From an uncultured Flavobacteriales bacterium (GTDB lineage: Bacteria; Bacteroidota; Bacteroidia; Flavobacteriales_D; Sanyastnellaceae), in NCBI GenBank assembly GCA_905479395.1, contig CAJQMI010000020.1, positions 1 through 52,200 on the forward strand: a DNA stretch of 52,200 nt, in the 5' to 3' direction. Below the pieces are notes generated by a model, which saw only the letters and a program-made list of their open reading frames with translations, searched no databases and was not told the DNA's origin. Made by a program: the position numbers and the translations under genes. This document shows, piece after piece, positions 26,512 through 34,880 of the stretch (positions are counted from its first letter, which is position 1; the number at the start of each line of letters is the position of its first letter).

Positions 26512-27918
26512 TCATTGGTACAAAGCGTTGACCAGTTGCCTTAGAAAACGGCCTTTTATCTCCAATGTCGCTTTTCGATATGCTTCTGCGTGGGCTGTTT
26601 CCCAGCTGTTGTGCACCCCTTTGATGTCGCTCAAATTCTGCTGCAAAATCGGAGTTCCGTCTTGTGCCTTCAATACAACCGAAGCATTCAGGAATGCGGT
26701 AAAAAATCCTGAGCCTGACCCTCCGTTTCGGGTGTCCGAGTCCAATGCCAAGATGAGGTCGGCGTCTTTCTTGCTTTCGACCCATGCCACCCCTTGGTCG
26801 CTGAGGCCTTCTGCTATTGCATCCCGCAGCAATCGCTGCTCTCGTTTTGTGCCCCGCGTTTTTTCTGTTGTGTTGAAGTAAATGGTCGGTGGAGTGAGGG
26901 CGATCGGAATGGATAAAGCAGGGACAGGAAGGTGGGTTAAAAAATCCCGTGCAGGAGATGATTCAATGCGAGGTGCCAATTGATCAAGGTCCAACGCAAT
27001 GTTCAATTCGGAATGAAGGGTTCCCGGTTCGAATTCACTCAATCCGATGGTCACTTCACCGGCAGGATTGGTTTGTCCTCTATCGCTTTTAGGCAGGGTT
27101 CCACGGCTGTAACGCCAGATGACAGGGATGTTGCTCAAATGCCGGTCGTCGAGTGTTGCCTTGCAGATGATTGCACCGCGGTAACGGCCTGCAAAGGAGA
27201 GGGCAAGCTGGTTTTTTTCAGTTTGGAGGTGAATGTCGCTCATCATTCGAGAGATGCCGTCCAAAGCTGCGCGATCCAGTGCGATTTCTCCCTTTGAAGT
27301 TTGCCAGAGATTGATCTCACCCCAGTGATTTTCCAGGTCCTCCAAGCACCTGATGTATCCGTCTATCGCCATGGCGATGTTGCCTTGCTTGTGGGAACTG
27401 AGCGCCGATTCAAAGTGTCCTCCAGCAATCGCTAGATCTGCTGCTTTGCGTTCCTCTAAAATCCGCTGATACGTGGCTTTGTTGAGCCGGTAGTACGCCC
27501 AGATTTCCGTTTCGTTTTCGTAGCGTCCAACCAGCTCATATCCCTCGAGATCTTCTGTGGCAGCGCTTTTGATTCTTTCTTCAAAACTCTGTCCGGTGAT
27601 GCCTTGAAATTGAGTGGTGTGAAGGATGGAGGAGGATTCAATTTTCACACGAATCTGACCGGCGAGTTCCGCAAGTGCGCGTTGCTGTGCCGTGCCAAAA
27701 GCGTCGGCATCGAATTGGGCTTTGCTCGCACTCGCAATGCCAATGTAATCGCTGCTCAGACGGGGACGCTCATTGATCCACTCAGGGGTTTCTCCCCATT
27801 GATTCGACCCCGCACATCCACCTAAAACCAATGCAAGCATGAGGCATCCAGCAAGGCTTCCAAACAAGTTTCCAGTTCTGAAAACCATGGCGATTGAGTT
27901 TTTGTCTGATCCAATCAT
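26512..27918 (-). CDS. LPP20-like lipoprotein with extra C-terminal domain
   Basis: A 468-residue lipoprotein; the lipobox is LVLGGC, Cys35 counting from the ATG at 27918, which overlaps the upstream stop as ATGA. The ATG at 27888 would give a more usual signal length. An LPP20-like domain covers about residues 35-155 (TPEWINERP, YIGIASASK, GTAQQRALAELAGQIRVKIESSS, YYRLNKATY). A helical linker, a carboxypeptidase-like strand domain (about 250-330) and a C-terminal domain (about 350-465; DAIAEGLSDQGVAWV, DADLILALDSDTR) follow. The C-terminal part recalls FlgO/CsgG-type modules, but I am not sure. It is probably attached to the outer or inner membrane. Confidence 0.82.
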   Translation of the reverse strand: MIGSDKNSIAMVFRTGNLFGSLAGCLMLALVLGGCAGSNQWGETPEWINERPRLSSDYIGIASASKAQFDADAFGTAQQRALAELAGQIRVKIESSSILHTTQFQGITGQSFEERIKSAATEDLEGYELVGRYENETEIWAYYRLNKATYQRILEERKAADLAIAGGHFESALSSHKQGNIAMAIDGYIRCLEDLENHWGEINLWQTSKGEIALDRAALDGISRMMSDIHLQTEKNQLALSFAGRYRGAIICKATLDDRHLSNIPVIWRYSRGTLPKSDRGQTNPAGEVTIGLSEFEPGTLHSELNIALDLDQLAPRIESSPARDFLTHLPVPALSIPIALTPPTIYFNTTEKTRGTKREQRLLRDAIAEGLSDQGVAWVESKKDADLILALDSDTRNGGSGSGFFTAFLNASVVLKAQDGTPILQQNLSDIKGVHNSWETAHAEAYRKATLEIKGRFLRQLVNALYQ

Positions 27919-29309
27919 TGCACGAGACGTAGCGCCTCTGCCTCAACACGTGAGCGCGTGGCATTGGCTATTTGATCCACAGCCTCGTCGATCATTGAGA
28001 CCTCGGACTTCAGGTTCGCGTTGGCTTGAAGCTGGGTCATCAGATCGCGGCGTCCCAAGCGCCACATGCTTCCGTTGCTGCGCGCAGGGTAAATGTTTTT
28101 GTGATCGCCACCATAGCGCGCATATTCGGTGTTGTCGCTTTGTTCACGCTTGATGATTTCCGTCATCTCTGTTTTTCCCGTTGCAAGCGAAATCAGTGCC
28201 AGTTGCACGGTCACCGTGATGGTGCGCGATTGACGGTATTTTTGATAATTCACACTGCGGTACTTGGTCTCATACACCTTCTTGCCATCTTCGTTGACTT
28301 TGGCGACTTTGTATCCTTCAAATCCTCGCGTGTCGATGCGTTGAAGAGATGAGGTGGAAACATCGCAAGAAACAACCGTTGCCTTCAAAATGGCTCTGGC
28401 TCCCATGAGCTCTCCAACTTCCACAGCTGAATTTGCATCAATTACACCGCTCAGAGACAATTGTTGCTCTTGAAGAATGAGTTGCTGATTCTCTCGGTCT
28501 ACCAAGTGCAAAAAGGGGTCTTTGCTTTTGCTCAGAGCTTGCTCCACATAGGACTTGAGCTTGTTCTCCATGCCTGTTCGATTTGAGCCGTTTTCAAAAT
28601 TGACGAGTGCGATGCCGTACTGTCCTTTTTCAAGGCATTCATCTCGCAACATTTTGGCATCCTTAAAATTGTCATCTCTCGAGACGCACGCGTTGAAATC
28701 GGCGTAGGCAGAACGCCAGTGGCTGTTCTCCAGTGCATTCAGTCCGTTTCGGTAAAGCGGCTCGCAAAAAGCAATGTCTGCGAGTGACCGTGAGTCTCTA
28801 TAATCAGCTTCCAATCGAAAAACCTCGTCAAAAGTCTTCAAGGCCTCGCTAAACTTCTCTGCTTCGAGATGTGCCAGGGCTTCCTCATAGACATCTTCCA
28901 AATGATCATTTTTGACCCGGTTATAAGCTGCTTCAGTGTCGCCGAGAATGAGCAGTCCAATGCCCAGCCTTTCCACCTTCGTTTGGTAGGTTTTTGCTTT
29001 TTCAAAAGCTGCAACTGCGACCGCACGGTTTCCAGCGAGACGCGCCTCATCAAAGCGTGCCAAGTGATCATTGAGCACCCATTGTCCTGCACGCTGCAAT
29101 CCAGCAAGTCCATCGGTGTTGAAGGGGTCTTTGGATACCGCCGTGAAATAAAAATTAGCGGCCTGCGACATCATTCCGACCTCTTCCATCTTTATGCCAC
29201 GCTTCACAAAGGCTTTGGACCCAGAACAACTGGAGAGCACGATCAAAGAACACATTGTTAGAATGAGCGTGAACGAGCGGAAAAGGTTGGTTTTGACGGT
29301 CGGTAGCAT
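27915..29309 (-). CDS. TPR-containing lipoprotein
   Basis: A 464-residue lipoprotein with lipobox IVLSSC and N-terminal signal MLPTVKTNLFRSFTLILTMC. From about residue 35 to 240 it has helical repeats that look like tetratricopeptide units (FFTAVSKDPFNTDGLAGLQRA, KFSEALKTFDEVFRLEADY, WRSAYADFNACVSRDDNFKDA). The second half (about 270-450) is a mixed alpha/beta domain containing GARAILKATVVSCDVSTSS and TITVTVQLALISLATGKTE, reminiscent of CsgG-like periplasmic folds. It is the first gene of the three-lipoprotein operon, with an ATGA overlap to the next. Function is unknown. Confidence 0.82.
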   Translation of the reverse strand: MLPTVKTNLFRSFTLILTMCSLIVLSSCSGSKAFVKRGIKMEEVGMMSQAANFYFTAVSKDPFNTDGLAGLQRAGQWVLNDHLARFDEARLAGNRAVAVAAFEKAKTYQTKVERLGIGLLILGDTEAAYNRVKNDHLEDVYEEALAHLEAEKFSEALKTFDEVFRLEADYRDSRSLADIAFCEPLYRNGLNALENSHWRSAYADFNACVSRDDNFKDAKMLRDECLEKGQYGIALVNFENGSNRTGMENKLKSYVEQALSKSKDPFLHLVDRENQQLILQEQQLSLSGVIDANSAVEVGELMGARAILKATVVSCDVSTSSLQRIDTRGFEGYKVAKVNEDGKKVYETKYRSVNYQKYRQSRTITVTVQLALISLATGKTEMTEIIKREQSDNTEYARYGGDHKNIYPARSNGSMWRLGRRDLMTQLQANANLKSEVSMIDEAVDQIANATRSRVEAEALRLVQ

Positions 29310-29386
29310 CGGATGAATTCAAGCGCCAAGTTAATGCGAATGCGCCTTCAGTGAAGCGAATTTCGTGCCAAGCTTAAATCCTGATT

Positions 29387-29394
29387 TATCTTTG
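29387..29394 (+). promoter_or_regulatory. -7 box upstream of the saccharopine dehydrogenase gene
   Basis: TATCTTTG matches TAnnTTTG exactly; it ends 17 bases before the ATG at 29412. The candidate -33 element is TTTCG at 29361-29365. Confidence 0.5.
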
Positions 29395-29411
29395 ACGCAA
29401 AGCGAAATGCA

Positions 29412-30755
29412 ATGGAGTCAATGAAAATGGTGGTGGTTTTGGGAGCAGGTCGATCGAGTTCATCGCTCATACAGGAATTGTTGAATCGATCGGAGTCGAA
29501 CGGGTGGCGGGTAGCTGTTGGTGACATGGATGTCGCGTTGGCTCAGCAGAAATGTGCAAATCACCCTGCATCTGAGGCATTTGAGATTGATCCGTCAGAC
29601 AATGCTTCACGCGATGCGCGCATCGCTTCTGCAGATTTGGTCATCTCCATGGTCCCTGCCTTTTTGCATCCGCAAATTGCAGCTGTTGCCATCGAGGCTG
29701 GCGTGCCGGTCATCACGCCGAGTTATGTGAGTCCTGAGATGGAGGCCTTGCACGAACACGCAGTCGAAAAAGGCGTTTTGGTGCTCAATGAAATTGGCTT
29801 GGATCCAGGAATCGATCATTTGAGCGCCAAACAAGTGCTCGATCGTATTGAGGAAGAGGGCGGGAAAATGATCGAGTTTGAATCCTATTGCGGCGGATTG
29901 ATTGCGCCTGATTCAGACAACAATCCATGGCATTATAAATTTAGTTGGAATCCGCGCAACGTGGTGCTGGCGGGTCAAGGCGGATCAGCCACGTTTTTGG
30001 CGGGTGGCGCAGACCGAATGGTTCCACCGCATCGCGTTTTCCAAAATGCTCGCACCATTGAGGTTGGTGGAGTTCCTTTTGAGGGGTATCCCAATCGTGA
30101 TTCCATTGCGTATGTCGACAAATACGGGTTGGATGGCATCCAAACACTTGTGCGCGGTACGCTTCGAGGAGAAGGGTTTTGTGCAGGCTGGGACGCGCTC
30201 GTGCAATTGGGTTGTGTCAGTGATGACGTGAGCATGACGTGGTCGGAAGGCTGCTCATGGGCTGATTGGTTGCGCTCGTTTGTGCCGGCCCAATGGGCGG
30301 AGGAAAGTCTGGAGTCTGCTGTGCGTCGGATCACGAATTGTTCGGACGTTTCGATGTCAAACTTGCAATGGTTGGGTTTGTTTGATGAGCAACTTGGGCC
30401 GCTAACGACAGAAGGAACTCCTGCCCAGATCATACAAGAATTGCTGGAAGAGAAGTGGGAATTGAAGCAAGAGGATCGCGACATGATCGTGATGTGGCAT
30501 CGTTTCTTGTACGAGAACAACGGCGAACGTCATGAAGTCACCAGCTCATTGCGATTGGAAGGACGAGATGCAGTTTATACAGGCATGTCAGACACTGTGG
30601 GTTGGCCCATGGCCATTGCGGCTGAAGCGATGCTCAAAGGAACGTTCAAGCAAACAGGCGTTGATGTTCCCCTTCACCGAGACTATTACGATGTGATTTT
30701 GCCTGAATTGGAACGATTGGGTGTTCAGTTCCAGGAAACACACCGCAAATGTTAA
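29412..30755 (+). CDS. saccharopine dehydrogenase family protein
   Basis: A 447-residue NAD(P)-dependent enzyme related to Lys9 saccharopine reductase, which links lysine and 2-aminoadipate metabolism. The Rossmann motif is VVVLGAGRSSSSLIQELL (residues about 7-24). The family block EIGLDPGIDHLSAKQVLD is at about 135-152, and SYCGGLIAPDSDNNPW near 165. The C-terminal domain includes EVTSSLRLEG and TVGWPMAIAAEAML. Internal ATGs at 29421 and 29427 are alternatives. Its stop overlaps the next gene by seven bases. Confidence 0.93.
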   Translation: MESMKMVVVLGAGRSSSSLIQELLNRSESNGWRVAVGDMDVALAQQKCANHPASEAFEIDPSDNASRDARIASADLVISMVPAFLHPQIAAVAIEAGVPVITPSYVSPEMEALHEHAVEKGVLVLNEIGLDPGIDHLSAKQVLDRIEEEGGKMIEFESYCGGLIAPDSDNNPWHYKFSWNPRNVVLAGQGGSATFLAGGADRMVPPHRVFQNARTIEVGGVPFEGYPNRDSIAYVDKYGLDGIQTLVRGTLRGEGFCAGWDALVQLGCVSDDVSMTWSEGCSWADWLRSFVPAQWAEESLESAVRRITNCSDVSMSNLQWLGLFDEQLGPLTTEGTPAQIIQELLEEKWELKQEDRDMIVMWHRFLYENNGERHEVTSSLRLEGRDAVYTGMSDTVGWPMAIAAEAMLKGTFKQTGVDVPLHRDYYDVILPELERLGVQFQETHRKC

Positions 30756-31147
30756 GCGCAGTCTTAGCTGCTTCTTTTTGTTGCTGCTGTTGGGGGATGC
30801 CAGAGTGGCCTGCTGAAGGCGTGGCGGATGCCGATTGGGTCGAACAAGCCTTGGAATGGCGTTTGTCAAAGGGTGTGGACGATTGCGGTCAAGAAATGCT
30901 TGCCTTGGATGCCCTCTCATTGGAATGGGTTGCGAATTCGACTGAAATCCAGGTAAACATTGAAACGCAGAACTGGCCTTTTCTGGCTGTTTCGCCAGAA
31001 TTGATGGCGCCGCTGATCCAGCTGCATGTGTGGAGGATGATGCGAGGAAAAGAAATTGAAAAGGAGGAAGTAAATCGAGCAATGAAGCGCATTGCACGGC
31101 GCACAAAAACAGTGCGTTTCCGCGAAATCCGGGGCAGCTTTAACTGA
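30749..31147 (+). CDS. small exported protein of unknown function
   Basis: A 132-residue protein that starts inside the last codons of the saccharopine dehydrogenase gene. A short hydrophobic N-terminus (MLSAVLAASFCCCCWGMP) contains four consecutive cysteines and may be a signal peptide. The mature part is acidic and Trp-rich in its first half and strongly basic near the end (MKRIARRTKTVRFREIRG). Codon use resembles the neighbours, so I think it is a real gene. No family is recognised. The C-terminal half is reminiscent of small DUF proteins but nothing specific. Confidence 0.6.
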   Translation: MLSAVLAASFCCCCWGMPEWPAEGVADADWVEQALEWRLSKGVDDCGQEMLALDALSLEWVANSTEIQVNIETQNWPFLAVSPELMAPLIQLHVWRMMRGKEIEKEEVNRAMKRIARRTKTVRFREIRGSFN

Positions 31148-31150
31148 AGA

Positions 31151-31243
31151 TTAGAGCAAGTTGCTCGCTGCCACGAAAGTGGTGATCGATGCAACAAACA
31201 TCAGGATGATCAGTGCTAAATATCGAAGAGGTATCTGCTTCAT
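31151..31243 (-). CDS. possible 30-residue membrane peptide
   Basis: A short minus-strand frame MKQIPLRYLALIILMFVASI... with a basic start and one membrane helix ends in TAA at 31153 to 31151, only four bases from the end of the convergent gene above. The 200-base stretch between that gene and ispH holds nothing else. A GGGTGAG lies just before the ATG. The peptide is short and no family is recognised; it could be real or chance. Confidence 0.35.
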   Translation of the reverse strand: MKQIPLRYLALIILMFVASITTFVAASNLL

Positions 31244-31335
31244 ACTCACCCGTTACGAGAGAAGTGCGAGTGAGGTTGCGGAATCTCGAAAGGAAAATTT
31301 GACACTGGCCCCAACATTCTTTCCGCTCAAAGGGT

Positions 31336-31343
31336 TTTCTTTG
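31336..31343 (+). promoter_or_regulatory. -7 box of the ispH promoter, probably leaderless
   Basis: TTTCTTTG (one change from TAnnTTTG) is followed by four bases (CTGT) and then the ispH ATG at 31348. No convincing -33 element was seen. Confidence 0.4.
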
Positions 31344-31347
31344 CTGT

Positions 31348-32592
31348 ATGCGCAGCTTTGAAGTCCCATCTTTTTACCTCAGTCCCATCATTTCAAGGGT
31401 CAAGACCAGGCGCAAGTCGCTCGACCCTCGAAAGCAGGATTTTGAGCCAACGGTGTTGGATTTTGGCACTGTTCGGTTTGTGCTTGCCCGTCATTTTGGC
31501 TTCTGTTTTGGCGTAGAGAACGCGATTGAGATTGCTTACCGTGCCATAGAAGAAAATCCAGGAAAACGAATTTTTCTTTTGAGCCAAATGATTCATAATC
31601 CCGAAGTCAATGCGGATTTACAGGACCGTGGAATTCAGTTTTTGCAGGACACAGAAGGAAATATTTTGACTCCGATGTCAGAATTGAAGCGCGAAGATGT
31701 GGTGTTGATTCCCGCGTTTGGAACCACCCTCGAGATTGAAGCGGAGCTCAAAAATATTGGTGTTGACGTTGATTCGTACAACACGACCTGTCCCTTTGTC
31801 GAGAAGGTTTGGAAGCGGTCAGCAAAATTGGCTACAGAACAGTATACCATTGTGATTCACGGAAAGCCCGAACACGAGGAGACGCGCGCCACGTTTAGCC
31901 ATGCAGGTGAAAATGGCCACGCGGTGGTCATCAAAAACATGGAGGAGGCTGAAGTGTTGTGTGGATTTATCTCAGGCTCCACGGACTTTGCTGAATTTGA
32001 TTCGCATTTTAGAGGACGCACTTCAGACGGTTTTGACCCGTCCGTGCATTTGACCCGAATTGGCGTTGTGAATCAAACAACGATGCTCGCTTCAGATACG
32101 CAGGCAATCAGTGATCGAATCAAGCGGGAAGTCGACAACAGGAGCACCAAAGGTGATTTGACGGATTTTGCCAACACACGCGACACATTGTGCTACGCCA
32201 CGAATGATAACCAGCAGGCTACCCAGGCTGCTTTGGTAGCTGATGAGGCGGATATGGCGGTCGTAGTTGGCGGCTACAACAGTTCAAATACGTCACATCT
32301 CGTGGAGCTTTGTGAGGAGAAATTGCCGACTTTTTTCATCCGAAATGAAAAGGAATTCATGCCGGACGGAACGGTTGGACACTATGATTGGCGTCGGGGT
32401 TTGCACCAGTCAACCATGGATCCGTGGCCTGCTCCAGACGCCAGCAACCCGCCATGCGTTTTGGTCACCAGTGGAGCTTCTTGTCCCGACGCAACGGTTG
32501 ATCGTGTGATGCATGCCATCCTCAACCGGTACCCCGGTTCGAAACTTGTGGATGACGTGTTAGTCGATTTTGAACAACGAATGGCTCTCTAG
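31348..32592 (+). CDS. ispH: 4-hydroxy-3-methylbut-2-enyl diphosphate reductase
   Basis: Last enzyme of the MEP pathway, reducing HMBPP to IPP and DMAPP with a 4Fe-4S cluster. It has 414 residues, the long form found in Bacteroidota and cyanobacteria. The cluster cysteines are in HFGFCFGVENAIE (Cys53), NTTCPFVEKVW and TSGASCPD. The N-terminus RSFEVPSFYLSPIISRVK and PTVLDFG match the family, so the ATG at 31348 is secure. It provides the isoprenoid precursors for the carotenoid genes 6-13 kb away. Confidence 0.96.
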   Translation: MRSFEVPSFYLSPIISRVKTRRKSLDPRKQDFEPTVLDFGTVRFVLARHFGFCFGVENAIEIAYRAIEENPGKRIFLLSQMIHNPEVNADLQDRGIQFLQDTEGNILTPMSELKREDVVLIPAFGTTLEIEAELKNIGVDVDSYNTTCPFVEKVWKRSAKLATEQYTIVIHGKPEHEETRATFSHAGENGHAVVIKNMEEAEVLCGFISGSTDFAEFDSHFRGRTSDGFDPSVHLTRIGVVNQTTMLASDTQAISDRIKREVDNRSTKGDLTDFANTRDTLCYATNDNQQATQAALVADEADMAVVVGGYNSSNTSHLVELCEEKLPTFFIRNEKEFMPDGTVGHYDWRRGLHQSTMDPWPAPDASNPPCVLVTSGASCPDATVDRVMHAILNRYPGSKLVDDVLVDFEQRMAL

Positions 32593-32635
32593 GCCAGAAT
32601 TGCACGCGCTCCGGCGTAAATTCGCATACACCATT

Positions 32636-33004
32636 ATGCAAGCACCTCGCCTCAAATCCATGTTTCGGAACGTTCGAATAGAGCCTCGAAGGTTTGAATT
32701 CAAGTCCCGGCATTTGCCAGATTTGGATGAAAAATGGCACGAGCGCAAAGCTCGGGTTGAACAAGATGTTTCGACTGACGCGTCCGATAAACCGGTGGCG
32801 AGATCAATTCGGTTTCGTTCAAAAGGGAGCGGAAGTTCCGACCAACGTTTGGAACAACGCCAGCAGCAGATTGCCGGCGCGCGTTGGTCCATGATGCGTG
32901 CTGGCTTAATTGCCTTAGGATTGATTTGGCTCGCTTGGAAAGGAATTCAATGGGTGGAGCAAAGTGATTTTTCACGTGTGTTGAAATGGATGGAAAATGC
33001 CTGA
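32636..33004 (+). CDS. small membrane protein upstream of mutL
   Basis: A 122-residue basic protein that starts at MQAPRLKSMFRNV; the frame is open to 32570 but this ATG is preceded by a TAAATTCG box at 32617-32624 and gives the normal size. The N-terminal half is charged (EPRRFEFKSRHLPDLDEKWHERKARV), and a single membrane segment lies near residues 85-101, with a tail near MENA. A small protein of this layout normally precedes mutL in flavobacteria and is sometimes mis-named riboflavin synthase subunit beta. It overlaps mutL by eight bases. Function is unknown. Confidence 0.8.
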   Translation: MQAPRLKSMFRNVRIEPRRFEFKSRHLPDLDEKWHERKARVEQDVSTDASDKPVARSIRFRSKGSGSSDQRLEQRQQQIAGARWSMMRAGLIALGLIWLAWKGIQWVEQSDFSRVLKWMENA

Positions 33005-34880
33005 AGTGATCCAACAACTTCCAGAGAATGTCTCGAATCAGATTGCGGCAGGAGAGGTGGTGCAACGCCCGTCTTCTGCTGTCAAAGAGTTGATGGAGAA
33101 TGCGATCGATGCAGGTGCAAAGCGGATCGAAGTGCGGGTGGTGGATGCAGGACGTACGTTGATCCAAGTGATGGACAACGGATCGGGCATGGTTCATGCC
33201 GATGCGAAGCGCTGTTTTCAGCGACATGCAACGTCTAAAATTAGCGTGGCTGAAGATCTCTACAGCATTGTTTCGAAGGGTTTCCGAGGAGAGGCGTTGG
33301 CCTCAATTGCTTCCATTGCGCATGTTGAATTGAAGACGCGTCACGCCAGCGAAGAACATGGTGTGCATCTGCAACTGGAGGGCGGTAAGGCTGCAAAACC
33401 TTTGCCTTGCGTGCTTGAAATGGGCACTCAAATCGCAGTCCGCCATTTGTTTTTCAATGTGCCAGCGCGTCGCAATTTTTTGAAATCTGATGCGGTAGAA
33501 ATGCGGCACGTGATTGATGAATTTCATCGCCTTGCCTTGGCCCATGAGGAGGTTCATTTCTCATTGCACCACAATGACTCAGAACTGTTCAACCTCAAAG
33601 CTTCTTCACGGAGGAAACGGGTGGTTGGCGTTTTTGGAAGCAAGTACGATGAGCGCTTGGTCCCGGTCGAAGAAAGCACTGATGTGGTGGGAGTGGAAGG
33701 CTTCGTTGGAAAACCTGAATTTGCCCGGCGCACCCGCGGAGAGCAGTTTTTGTTCGTGAACCAGCGTTTCATCAAACATCCGTTGTTGCACCGTACCATC
33801 ATGGATGCCTATGAGGGTTTGTTGCCCAGAGATCAGTATCCGCTGTATGTTTTATTCTTGACCATTGATCCTGCTCGGTTGGATGTGAACATACATCCCA
33901 CCAAGACCGAAATAAAATTTGACGAAGAGCGCCATGTGCTGTCCTTGCTGTTGCCTGCCATTCGAAGGGGACTCGGCAAGTATGCTGTGGCACCTTCCCT
34001 TGATTTCGAACAAGAGACAGGCCTAAATATCCTGCCGTTGGACCCCAGCCGGAATGTTCCCGAACCAGCGGTGAGTGTAAACGCAGATTACAATCCGTTT
34101 CGAACCCCTGCTCAAAGCAATGCAGCACCATCCGTGTCTGGAAACCGGTCAAGCAATGCGCTGCGCCCCGGTCGCGGGCAGATGGACGCTTGGAAGAAGC
34201 TATACGGCGACGCTCTCACATCGGATCCCATTTCGGTTTATGACGACAATGCATCCGTCGAATTGGTACAGTCAGAGGTTGGTGAGGGTGTCACGCCCTT
34301 GCTCAGCGAGCAAGCGGTGGATCAGAAACGTTCGGTCTTTCAATTCCAGCAGCGTTACGTTGCTACGAGCACACGCTCGGGCGTTCTGCTCATTGATCAG
34401 CATCGGGCGCATCAACGTGTGCTTTATGAGTTGTTGGTTTCCCAGTTGGAAAACGCCACGTCTTCGATTCCCGTGCAGCGCCTGTTGTTTCCGGAAGTTG
34501 TGGAGCTGAATACCAGTGACCGCCATTTTGTGCTTGAGTCGAGGGAGTGGCTCGAGCGCATGGGACTCCTGATCGAGCCCCACGAGAATGGGGTTCAAAT
34601 CACGGGGATGCCTGCAGAAGGCGAGTCTACCCCGGCCAGGCTCATTGAAGCAGTGTTAGAGGATGATGGAAATGATTTGCCGGGAATTTCTCGTGCCGAA
34701 CGGGTAGCAGCTCAGATGGCACAGTCTATGGCAATTCGATCAGGGAAGGGTTTGAAAGAGGAGGAGATGACGGATTTGTTGGACCGTTTGTTTGGTTGTT
34801 CCACTCCCGATCGCGACCCGTTTGGTCGTCGTGTGATTGTTAACTTTGATGCCAACGACATCGAGCAACGATTCCAATAA
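32997..34880 (+). CDS. mutL: DNA mismatch repair protein MutL
   Basis: Links MutS recognition of mismatches to strand removal. It has 627 residues. The GHKL ATPase motifs are all present near the N-terminus: MENAIDAGA, DNGSGM, and SKGFRGEAL. A Pro/Ser/Ala-rich linker at about 350-400 joins the C-terminal dimerisation domain (about 445-625). In that domain the endonuclease metal motif reads DQHRAHQRVLYE, so the usual Glu of DQHAxxE is Gln. It starts inside the previous gene and is followed, without a gap, by a rhomboid gene. Confidence 0.95.
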   Translation: MPEVIQQLPENVSNQIAAGEVVQRPSSAVKELMENAIDAGAKRIEVRVVDAGRTLIQVMDNGSGMVHADAKRCFQRHATSKISVAEDLYSIVSKGFRGEALASIASIAHVELKTRHASEEHGVHLQLEGGKAAKPLPCVLEMGTQIAVRHLFFNVPARRNFLKSDAVEMRHVIDEFHRLALAHEEVHFSLHHNDSELFNLKASSRRKRVVGVFGSKYDERLVPVEESTDVVGVEGFVGKPEFARRTRGEQFLFVNQRFIKHPLLHRTIMDAYEGLLPRDQYPLYVLFLTIDPARLDVNIHPTKTEIKFDEERHVLSLLLPAIRRGLGKYAVAPSLDFEQETGLNILPLDPSRNVPEPAVSVNADYNPFRTPAQSNAAPSVSGNRSSNALRPGRGQMDAWKKLYGDALTSDPISVYDDNASVELVQSEVGEGVTPLLSEQAVDQKRSVFQFQQRYVATSTRSGVLLIDQHRAHQRVLYELLVSQLENATSSIPVQRLLFPEVVELNTSDRHFVLESREWLERMGLLIEPHENGVQITGMPAEGESTPARLIEAVLEDDGNDLPGISRAERVAAQMAQSMAIRSGKGLKEEEMTDLLDRLFGCSTPDRDPFGRRVIVNFDANDIEQRFQ

